Source of the DNA: Actinophytocola sp050699915
GTDB taxonomy: Bacteria; Actinomycetota; Actinomycetes; Mycobacteriales; Pseudonocardiaceae
DNA: 64,000 nt
Direction: 5' to 3'
NCBI RefSeq assembly: GCF_050699915.1
Contig: NZ_JBOHGA010000002.1
Span: forward strand, 14,321 to 78,320
Both the position numbers and the translations under genes were made by a program. How positions within the stretch are numbered: position 1 is the stretch's first letter; each line of letters opens with the position of its first letter. Positions 57,394-64,000 of the stretch are shown piece by piece. The notes beneath the pieces are model-generated. The model had not been told where the DNA came from. It saw only the letters and a list, made by a program, of their open reading frames with translations, and searched no databases.

Positions 57394-59058
57394 GTGGCGA
57401 CGACACAGGCATTGGCGAATGCCGAGAGAATTCGGGTCCCACGCGGGTTCGGCGCAATTGTCGCGGTGGTGCTGCCCACCGCCGTGACGACGTTTCATGC
57501 GCTCGCGTACGGCCGGTGGATCGTCGACGACGCGGGGATCACGTTCGCCTACGCACGAGCCGTCACCAGCGGCTTCGGGCCGGTGCTGCAACCCGGGGCG
57601 GAGCCGGTGGAGGGCTACTCGAACCCGGCCTGGCTGCTCGTCCTGGCGGCCGGCCGCGCGGTCGGCCTGTTCGACCGTGGGGCGTGGTTCGGGGTGCCGG
57701 ACTACGTCCTGTTCCCCAAGGGCGTGGCCCTGCTGTGCTGTGCCGGCGTGTTCCTCGCGGCCTACCGGGCCGCCGCCGCGGTCTGCCGGCGGCCCGCGCT
57801 GGTGGCCGCCGTGGCCGGGGTGGCCGTCGCGCTGACGCCGTCCTTCGTGATCTGGTGCTTCTCCGGCCTGGAGAACTCGCTGCTCGCGCTCGCGGTGGCG
57901 TGGCTGGCCACGGTCCTGGTGCGCGCGGCGACGACCGGGCGACTGCTCTGCCCGCGTGTCGCGGTCGCATGCGGGCTGCTGGCCGCGCTGGCGGCGTTGA
58001 CCCGTCCCGAAGGCCTGGTCTACGTGGTCGCCCACCCGTTGGTCGCGGCCGTGTTCCTGCGCCGGGAGACGCTGCCCCGCACCACGACGAGCGTGGCGTT
58101 GTCGGTCTCGGCCTTCGCCGTCCCGGTCGTGGGCTACCTGGCGTGGCGCTGGGCCACGTTCCACGCGATGCTGCCGAACACCGCCATGGCCAAGGCGCAG
58201 ACCGCCCCGTCGGTCGCGCGGGTGCACCGGGGGATCGAGCTCATCGGCTACGCCGGCTGGCCACTGGTGCTGATCTGTGCCGGCTGCGTCGGCGCGGTGC
58301 TGACCCGGCCCTCGCCGGCACGTCGGGCACTGGTCGTGCTGGCGGTACCGCTCGGGCTGGCCGCGTTCGCCTACATCGTCCTGGTTCGCGACTGGATGGG
58401 GGCACTGCGCTTCGCCACGCCCGTCTGGCCGCTCGCCGCGCTGACGGCGGCCATCGCCGTCGAGGCCATGGCGCACCGCACGGCGGTCCGCGGACGTGCG
58501 GTACTCGCGGTGTGCACCGTGACGGCGTGCGCCATCACCGCCCTCACCTGGCAGAAGGACATCGCGCGAGCCAGCCGCGGGCCGACCGTGCCGCTCTGCG
58601 TGGTCGCCGACCAGTCCCGCGCCTACAACGAGTACGCCCGGATCCTCGGCGGCCGCGACGCGTCGGTCCTGCTCCCCGACATCGGCGGGACGGCCCTCAC
58701 CAGCCGGCTCCGCGTCGTCGACGTCGCCGGCCTCGCCGACCGGCGGGTCGCGGAGTACTGGTCCGACCGTGACATGGCGGGTCTCCGCGACCACGTGTTC
58801 GGCCGGCTGCGGCCCACCATCATCCACGTCCACGGCGGCTGGGCCACTCGGACCGGCCTGCTCGCCGACTCCCGCATGGACGCCGACTACGTCGTGGTGC
58901 ACCGGTACTCGTCCACCGGCGTGGACCTCGTGCGTCGGGACGCCGTGGACCGGCCGCGAACCCTCACCGAGCTGCGCGCGGCCGCCCATCGCTCCGCCAC
59001 CCGGCAGGCGGAGCTTGGGGCGGCACCACGACGATCATGCGGGTCCACGCTCAGGTGA
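57394..59058 (+). CDS. GT-C-type polytopic membrane glycosyltransferase-like protein (AftB-like)
   Basis: 554 residues, about ten to twelve helices. GRWIVDDAGITFAYARAV carries the Asp-Asp of GT-C enzymes in the first extracytoplasmic loop, followed by EPVEGYSNPAWLLVLAA, similar to mycobacterial arabinofuranosyltransferase AftB and related proteins that use decaprenyl-phosphate sugars. C-terminal soluble part about 400-554. Start GTG at 57394 (VATTQALANAERI) chosen by GGGGG upstream; ATG at 57355 is in frame. Likely cell-wall polysaccharide synthesis. 3' end overlaps the convergent oxidase by 8 bp. Confidence 0.75.
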   Translation: MATTQALANAERIRVPRGFGAIVAVVLPTAVTTFHALAYGRWIVDDAGITFAYARAVTSGFGPVLQPGAEPVEGYSNPAWLLVLAAGRAVGLFDRGAWFGVPDYVLFPKGVALLCCAGVFLAAYRAAAAVCRRPALVAAVAGVAVALTPSFVIWCFSGLENSLLALAVAWLATVLVRAATTGRLLCPRVAVACGLLAALAALTRPEGLVYVVAHPLVAAVFLRRETLPRTTTSVALSVSAFAVPVVGYLAWRWATFHAMLPNTAMAKAQTAPSVARVHRGIELIGYAGWPLVLICAGCVGAVLTRPSPARRALVVLAVPLGLAAFAYIVLVRDWMGALRFATPVWPLAALTAAIAVEAMAHRTAVRGRAVLAVCTVTACAITALTWQKDIARASRGPTVPLCVVADQSRAYNEYARILGGRDASVLLPDIGGTALTSRLRVVDVAGLADRRVAEYWSDRDMAGLRDHVFGRLRPTIIHVHGGWATRTGLLADSRMDADYVVVHRYSSTGVDLVRRDAVDRPRTLTELRAAAHRSATRQAELGAAPRRSCGSTLR

Positions 59059-60391
59059 TGGCGTGGCCGCCGCCGAACAGGCCCGCCGGGTCGAGGCGAC
59101 GCTTGACGGCCAGCAGCCGGGCGCGGTCCTGCTCGTCCCACAGGCCCGCGACGCGCTCGGGTGTGGCGCGGCCGATGAGGTTGAACAGGTCGAACCTCGA
59201 CCGCCACGGGGCGGCGGCCGCGACGATGCCGTCGACCAGGCCCGGGACGACCTCGGCCGTGTCCGGGGCCAGGATGCCGACGGTCGTCAGGGCGTAGGCG
59301 GTGTCCCGGCCGGACACCGCGTTGGGGATCGTGGCGGGGCGGGCCATCGCTCCGCCCAGCAGGCGGACCTCGACCATCGGGACGGGGATGTCGTGCCCCG
59401 GGCCGGCGACCTCGAGGAGGGCGTCGACCGCGGTCGCCGGCAGGTCGCGCAGGCCGGTGCCGTTGTCCCAGAACGGGATCGGGTCGGTGGGGTCCTGGTG
59501 GATCGAGTCGACCGCGGCGTACGGGATCTCCTGGACGGCGTCGATGAGCGGGGTGGCGACCGACCGCATCGGGGCCAGCAGCTCCGCGCCCGCGTCGGCA
59601 CCGCCCAGGTACGCGAAGCGGAGAGCCACGACGAACTGCCCGCGCAGGGGCTCGGGAAGCTCGGGCAGCGGCGGTAGCCGCAGCAGGGCCACCGACGTCG
59701 TCGAGACCTCCTCCGGCAGCGCGGCGGACCAGGCGGCGAACGCGTGCAGCACGTCGTGGGCGGCCGCGCCGGGGAAGTAGACCGCCCCGCCGTACAGCGT
59801 CGCCACCGGCATCAGCTCGATCTCGAGCTCGGTGACGACCCCGAAGTTGCCCTTGCCGCCGCGCAGCGCCCAGAACAGCTCGCGGTCGCCGCCGTCGTCG
59901 ACCTCGTGCACGGCGCCGTTGCCGTCGACCAGCCGGGCCCTGACCACGTGGTCGGCGGAGAAGCCGTAGGCACGGGACAGCGGGCCCGTCCCGCCGCCCA
60001 GGGTGTAGCCGACCGCGCCGACGCCGGAGGACGAGCCGTTGACCGGGGCCAGCCCGTGTGGTGCGGCGGCCTCGATGACCTGCCCCCACCGCACCCCCGC
60101 GCCGAAGGTCGCCGTGCGACGGTCGGGGTCGACGGTCACCCCGCCAAGCTGCTCGGTGGTGATCAGGACTCCGCCGTCGACCGGGCCGTTGAGCCCGTGC
60201 CCGGTGGCCATCACCTGGACCGGCATGCCGTTCTTGGCCGCCCAGGACACGGCGGTGACCACGTCGTGGATGTCGGTGGGCGCGACCAGGGCGGCCGGTC
60301 GCACCGGGAAGGCCGGGTTGAACGGCTGGAAGCCCGGCTGGGCCAGCACCTCACCGCTGAGTGAGGCCGACAGTTCCTCGGTTCCGGTCAT
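59051..60391 (-). CDS. FAD-linked oxidase (PCMH/berberine-bridge-like)
   Basis: 446 residues. FAD-binding PCMH domain: VMATGHGLNGPVDGG with the histidine that covalently holds FAD, VNGSSSGVGAVGYTLGGGTGPLSRAYG (part) and LFWALRGGKGNFGVVTELE. The C-terminus ends in a BBE-like substrate segment (RARLLAVKRRLDPAGLFGGG). No secretion signal. ATG at 60391 chosen over an upstream in-frame start without support. Oxidises sugars, alkaloids or other alcohols; substrate unknown. Confidence 0.9.
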   Translation of the reverse strand: MTGTEELSASLSGEVLAQPGFQPFNPAFPVRPAALVAPTDIHDVVTAVSWAAKNGMPVQVMATGHGLNGPVDGGVLITTEQLGGVTVDPDRRTATFGAGVRWGQVIEAAAPHGLAPVNGSSSGVGAVGYTLGGGTGPLSRAYGFSADHVVRARLVDGNGAVHEVDDGGDRELFWALRGGKGNFGVVTELEIELMPVATLYGGAVYFPGAAAHDVLHAFAAWSAALPEEVSTTSVALLRLPPLPELPEPLRGQFVVALRFAYLGGADAGAELLAPMRSVATPLIDAVQEIPYAAVDSIHQDPTDPIPFWDNGTGLRDLPATAVDALLEVAGPGHDIPVPMVEVRLLGGAMARPATIPNAVSGRDTAYALTTVGILAPDTAEVVPGLVDGIVAAAAPWRSRFDLFNLIGRATPERVAGLWDEQDRARLLAVKRRLDPAGLFGGGHAIT

Positions 60392-60767
60392 CGCGTGCTC
60401 CTCGAGTCGACTGCGTTCGTCACCGAGTGCGTCGCGGAACCGGGACCTGGCGTTGCGACCAGCGAACAGTGGCTGTCGGGGAGTCAACGCCAGGTCATGT
60501 CGATCGTCTCGCCATGCGGCAGCGTCGCGATCCGCCACCAGTCCCGCGGGCTCCCGGTAGTGCGCGAGGCGACCCTGGCCAGCAGCCGGTCACCGCGAAG
60601 CGCGACCCACATCCATTCCGATCGCCGTCCCCGCGCAAACCCGTTCCCGACGGGCGGCCGTCGCGGCGCCGGCGGCGACCGGCCGCCCGCGGAACATTCC
60701 TCTTATCTCGCCGACCGGGCTCGCGCCACGATTCGCTCGAACGGTTCGCGGCGGGTTGGAGGACGGT
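60392..60767. other. Intergenic region, no gene seen
   Basis: 376 bp between the divergent oxidase and the coiled-coil membrane protein gene. Open frames here are extensions of neighbours or antisense shadows. No clear hairpin or promoter pair could be fixed by eye; presumably it holds both divergent promoters. Confidence 0.6.
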
Positions 60768-61127
60768 ATGCCGACACGGTTCGTACGGAAAGGACCGCTG
60801 GTGGCGCTGGCGGTTGTGGTCGGGTTGCTCGTCGCCGCGACCGGGGTGCTCGCCGTGCTGTACCTGGTGCAGCACGGCGAGTCCGGGCGGGCGGCGGAGG
60901 AGGTCGCCCGCACCGAGCGTGCCGTCGACGACCGGCAGGACCGGCTCGCCTCGATCGAGTCCACTGTGGACGAGCTGGACGCGGAGCGGAGCCGGCTGGA
61001 GGGTGACAACCGGAAGCTGCGCGCATGCGCCGACCCGGCCAGGGACACCGTCGTCGCGGCGCAGGCGGGGGACAGGACCGCCCTCGCCGAGGCGATCGAC
61101 GAGGTCCTCAGGAACTGCGAGAGGTGA
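60768..61127 (+). CDS. Single-pass membrane protein with coiled-coil domain
   Basis: 119 residues. PTRFVRKGP, one membrane helix (LVALAVVVGLLVAATGVLAV), then a heptad-like segment (ARTERAVDDRQDRLASIEST ... ELDAERSRLEGDN) and a C-terminal part with two cysteines (LRACADPA, LRNCER). Strong GGAGG five bases before the ATG. Same architecture as the next gene, 5 bp downstream, so the two look like related products of an ancient duplication. Role unknown; possibly tied to the adjacent kinase. Confidence 0.8.
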   Translation: MPTRFVRKGPLVALAVVVGLLVAATGVLAVLYLVQHGESGRAAEEVARTERAVDDRQDRLASIESTVDELDAERSRLEGDNRKLRACADPARDTVVAAQAGDRTALAEAIDEVLRNCER

Positions 61128-61132
61128 CGACC

Positions 61133-61657
61133 ATGCCTGACCGCATCACCGGGCTTCCGCCGTACCGCAACGGGTACCGAGCCCTCGTGCCGCCGCGGCC
61201 CGCTCCGCCGCCGCACCCGGTCGTCCGCCGGCCGACGACCGTCCGGATGCCCGTTCCGCCACCGCCGGCCTGGCCACCGGTGCCGCCGGTGCCGCTCATG
61301 CCGCCGATGCCGCCGCCGCGGCGGAACGGACGCGCCACCGCGACACTGGCCGCGCTCGCCGTCGCCTTCCTCGCGGCCGCGGGCGTCTTCGCGGCGCTGC
61401 TCGTCTCGGCAGGCGGCGACCACGCCACCTCGACGGACCGGCTGAACGAACTGCGCGGCGAGCTCACCGACCTCGACGCGCGGGCGGTCGCCCAGGACGC
61501 CAAGCGGAGCCAGGCCGAACGGCACAACAGCTCGCTGGAGGCCGACAACGCCGAGCTGACCCCGTGCGTCGAGGCGATGCGGCACTACCTGTGGGACGGG
61601 CTCACCGGCGCGGAACGCCGGTCCGCCCTCGACGCCGTGGTCACGTTGTGCCGATAG
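61133..61657 (+). CDS. Proline-rich single-pass membrane protein with coiled-coil domain
   Basis: 174 residues. A proline-rich cytoplasmic N-terminus (PVPPPPAWPPVPPVPLMPP), one membrane helix (LAALAVAFLAAAGVFAALLV), a short coiled coil (LNELRGELTDLDARAVAQD, ERHNSSLEADNAEL) and two cysteines (LTPCVEA, VTLCR) placed as in the upstream gene. Starts 5 bp after that gene's stop. A proline-rich tail could bind a partner or serve as a kinase substrate region; the kinase gene begins 63 bp downstream. Confidence 0.8.
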   Translation: MPDRITGLPPYRNGYRALVPPRPAPPPHPVVRRPTTVRMPVPPPPAWPPVPPVPLMPPMPPPRRNGRATATLAALAVAFLAAAGVFAALLVSAGGDHATSTDRLNELRGELTDLDARAVAQDAKRSQAERHNSSLEADNAELTPCVEAMRHYLWDGLTGAERRSALDAVVTLCR

Positions 61658-61719
61658 GAGGACACCGGCGGGATCGCGCCCCCCATAGGCTTGACGCGAC
61701 TCTGGTGGGAGGGCCGACC

Positions 61720-64000
61720 ATGACCGATGCGGTGTCGGTGGATGCCGGGCCGGAGCTGTTCGGTCCGTACCGGATCGAGGAGCTGCTCGGCCGGGGCGGC
61801 ATGGGCGACGTGCACCGTGCCTACGACACCGTGCACAAGCGGTACGTCGCGCTGAAACGCCTGCCGCGGCTCGCGGAGCCGGAGTTCGAGAACCGGTTCC
61901 GCCGCGAGGCCAAGATCGTCGCACGGCTGCGCGAACCGCATGTGGTGCCGATCCACGCGCACGGCGAGATCGAGGGTCGGCTGTACCTGGACATGCAGCT
62001 GATCGACGGCCCGGACCTCAAGCGCCTGCTCGCCGACGGGCCGCTCGACCCGGCGCGGGTCGTGGAGATCCTCACCCAGGTCGCCACCGCTCTCGACGCC
62101 GCCCACGCGGACGCCATCGTGCACCGCGACGTCAAGCCCGCCAACATCCTGCTCGACGCCGACGGCACCGCGTACCTGGCCGACTTCGGCATCGCCCGGC
62201 TGTACGCCTCGGACGTCACGGCGATGACCGAGACCGGCGAGCAGATCGGCACGCTCGACTACATGGCGCCGGAACGGCTCACACACGGCGAGGCCGGTCC
62301 CGCGTCGGACGTCTACTCGCTGGCGTGCGTGCTGTTCCAGTGCCTGACCGGGCGCGTGCCGTTCCCCGCCACGGACACCGTCGGCAAGCTCGCGGCCCAG
62401 CTCAACGACCCGCCGCCGGCGGCCTCGCTGTTCGACCGCCGGATCCCGCCCCCGATGGACCTCGTGATCCAGACGGGCATGGAGAAGGACCCCCAGCGCC
62501 GCTACCCGAGCGCCGGCGAGCTCATGGCGGCCGCGGCCGGGGTGCTGGACCGGGTCGCGGGCACGCCGCGGGCCGAGGCGCCCACGGTCGCCGAGGCGAT
62601 GATCGGCGAGGACGGCGCCTACTTCGTGGGGCTGCTGGCGGCGGTCGGCGCCAGGCCGCGAACCGCCTCGCCGGCCGGTGGTGACCCCGACGCCGACGAC
62701 ACGATCACCGCGACGATCACCGTCGACGCGCCGGCCGGCGGTACCGAGATAGTGCGGGACCGGTGCCCGTACCCGGGACTGCAGAGCTTCGGCGCCGGGG
62801 ACGGCGACTGGTTCTTCGGCCGCGAGCAGGCCGTGCGCGACCTGCTCACCCGGCTGGCCCGGCAGCACGCCGCGTCCGGGCCGCTGGTCGTGGTCGGCGC
62901 CTCCGGAGCGGGCAAGTCGTCGCTGGTGCACGCCGGGCTGCTCGCCGCGCACGCCCGCGCCGGACGCGCTAGACGCGACGGGCGCGACGGACGCGCGGCA
63001 CCTCGACTCGCGACCACGCCCGGCGAGCACCCGATCGCCAACCTGGCCGCGCGTCTCGCGCCCCTCGTCCACGGCGACCCGCAACAGCTCGCCTGGCAGC
63101 TGTGGCAGCGGCCCGCGATGCTCGGCGAGCTGTGCCGGACGGCCGCGGCGGGTGCGGGCGCACCGATGATCATCGCCGTCGACCAGGCCGAGGAGCTGTT
63201 CACCCACTGCGCCAACCCCGCCGAGCGGGACATCTACGCCACCGCGCTCGCCAACGCCTGGCCGGCGCGGGTCGTGCTCGCGGTGCGCGCGGACTTCGTG
63301 GAGCACTGCATCACACTCCCCGCCCTCAAGCCCGCGTTGAACGCGCCGTACGTGCTGGGGCCGCTGACCGCCGCGGAGCTGGCGCAGGTGGTGATCAAGC
63401 CGGCCGAGGCGGCGGGCCTGGAGCTCGAGCCCGGGCTGGTAGACCGGCTGGTCACCGACGCCGGACGCGACTCCGGGGCGCTGCCCCGACTCGCCCACGC
63501 GCTGCGGGAGACCTGGCACAACCGGTCGGGGAACCGGCTGACGCTCACCGGGTACCAACGGACCGGCGGCGTGGACCGAGCGGTGGCGCTCACCGCGGAC
63601 GGCGTGTACGCGCGGCTGGGCGAGTACGACCGGTACGCGTTGCGGTCCGCGCTGCTGCGCATGGTCACCCTGCTCGACGGCGGGATCAACGGCGCGGGCA
63701 TCGCCCGCCGCTGGGCGCACCGGACCGAGATCCCCGACCGGGTCCTCGAGAGCCTGGTCGCGGCCCGGCTCGTCACCGTCGAACGCGCGCATGTGCAGCT
63801 CTGCCACGACGCGCTGCTGACCGCGTGGCCGCTGCTGCGCGCGTGGGTGGCCGAGGACCGCCACGGCCTGCTGGTGCGCCAGCAGCTCGCCGAGGCGGTC
63901 ACCGGGTGGCGCGGCGGTGGTCAGGACCGTGCCGACCTCTACCGCGGCGCGCGGCTGTCGGCCGCGCTGGACTGGTCGGCCGGACGCACCGACCTCACGC
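61720..64000 (+). CDS. Ser/Thr protein kinase fused to STAND-type NTPase (C-terminus beyond window)
   Basis: At least 760 residues, cut by the right edge. Kinase domain 15-275: LGRGGMGDVHRAY glycine loop, VALKRLP lysine, VHRDVKPANILLD catalytic loop, LADFGIARL and GTLDYMAPE, all canonical and likely active. From about 345: CPYPGLQSFGAGDGDWFFGRE, the usual entry to nSTAND1 modules, then VVVGASGAGKSSLVHAG (Walker A) and PMIIAVDQAEELFT (Walker B). In known relatives WD40 repeats follow, which would lie outside the window. GGGAGGG upstream of the ATG. Signal-transduction switch coupling phosphorylation with NTP-driven assembly. Confidence 0.93.
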   Translation, partial: MTDAVSVDAGPELFGPYRIEELLGRGGMGDVHRAYDTVHKRYVALKRLPRLAEPEFENRFRREAKIVARLREPHVVPIHAHGEIEGRLYLDMQLIDGPDLKRLLADGPLDPARVVEILTQVATALDAAHADAIVHRDVKPANILLDADGTAYLADFGIARLYASDVTAMTETGEQIGTLDYMAPERLTHGEAGPASDVYSLACVLFQCLTGRVPFPATDTVGKLAAQLNDPPPAASLFDRRIPPPMDLVIQTGMEKDPQRRYPSAGELMAAAAGVLDRVAGTPRAEAPTVAEAMIGEDGAYFVGLLAAVGARPRTASPAGGDPDADDTITATITVDAPAGGTEIVRDRCPYPGLQSFGAGDGDWFFGREQAVRDLLTRLARQHAASGPLVVVGASGAGKSSLVHAGLLAAHARAGRARRDGRDGRAAPRLATTPGEHPIANLAARLAPLVHGDPQQLAWQLWQRPAMLGELCRTAAAGAGAPMIIAVDQAEELFTHCANPAERDIYATALANAWPARVVLAVRADFVEHCITLPALKPALNAPYVLGPLTAAELAQVVIKPAEAAGLELEPGLVDRLVTDAGRDSGALPRLAHALRETWHNRSGNRLTLTGYQRTGGVDRAVALTADGVYARLGEYDRYALRSALLRMVTLLDGGINGAGIARRWAHRTEIPDRVLESLVAARLVTVERAHVQLCHDALLTAWPLLRAWVAEDRHGLLVRQQLAEAVTGWRGGGQDRADLYRGARLSAALDWSAGRTDLT

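Noticed and set aside
61585..63864. 759-codon minus-strand ORF opposite the kinase-STAND gene
   Set aside because: Low-complexity shadow; the plus strand carries canonical kinase and Walker motifs.
1..64000. tRNA, rRNA, insertion sequences, integrase or attachment sites
   Set aside because: None could be recognised; no transposase motifs and no tRNA-like sequence were noticed, so transfer of the cluster cannot be shown from this window.

Overview
The window is very GC-rich, with strong codon-position bias, GTG/TTG starts and many ATGA/GTGA stop-start overlaps. It also carries an actinobacterial-type LexA box, a DnaE2 polymerase, a DGPF/ECF sigma-factor pair and a kinase-STAND protein. Together these point to a filamentous actinomycete, probably Pseudonocardiaceae or a Streptomyces relative. 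The family assignment is inference. No rRNA, tRNA, CRISPR array, transposase or prophage gene was recognised.

Region 1 (1 to about 27,963) is most of a natural-product gene cluster; its left end lies outside the window. The core is an amino-group carrier protein (AmCP/LysW-like, C-terminal EDWGE) with its dedicated enzymes: LysX-like ligase, LysZ-like kinase, LysY-like reductase, two LysJ-like aminotransferases and a LysK-like hydrolase. A two-subunit transketolase, a DegT-type aminotransferase, a sulfotransferase and two proteins that look like the aziridine-forming AziU3/AziU2 (Vzb10/Vzb11) pair complete a route like that to the 1-azabicyclo[3.1.0]hexane amino acid of vazabitide, azinomycin and ficellomycin. 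Around this core are three further ATP-grasp ligases, one C-A-T-TE NRPS module, an acyl-CoA-dehydrogenase pair, a YqcI/YcgG-type (possibly heme N-oxygenase) protein, a methyltransferase, an MFS exporter, a LuxR-type response regulator and an arginine amidinotransferase. I do not recall this combination, so the product may be a new guanidino-bearing azabicyclic peptide. The cluster has three main transcription units: leftward 8460 to 1, leftward 16719 to 10019, and rightward 16940 to 25267, plus single genes at 8703, 26039 and 26920. A 172-bp near-identical divergent promoter occurs at both divergent junctions (8534-8705 and 16771-16942).

Region 2 (28,100 to 48,670) is chromosomal accessory and housekeeping content. 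It holds a DUF899 protein, an LCM-type methyltransferase, SOS-controlled dnaE2, a crotonase, a TetR/oxidoreductase pair with three operator palindromes, a J-domain/NERD membrane protein, an ECF42-type sigma factor with a DGPF partner and two matching promoters, a secreted sugar dehydrogenase, an APH-fold protein, a highly repetitive 914-residue protein, and LysR/SDR, VOC/winged-helix and aminotransferase genes.

Region 3 (48,670 to 64,000) contains a TIR-domain protein and a neighbouring membrane protein that share a 19-residue asparagine/glycine-rich motif resembling bacterial amyloid signalling motifs: a candidate immune or cell-death signalling pair. After it come membrane proteins, a hemerythrin-like protein, a cupin dioxygenase, a RibD-like reductase with a divergent LysR gene, a GT-C membrane glycosyltransferase-like protein, an FAD oxidase, two single-pass membrane proteins, and a Ser/Thr kinase fused to a STAND ATPase that runs off the right edge.
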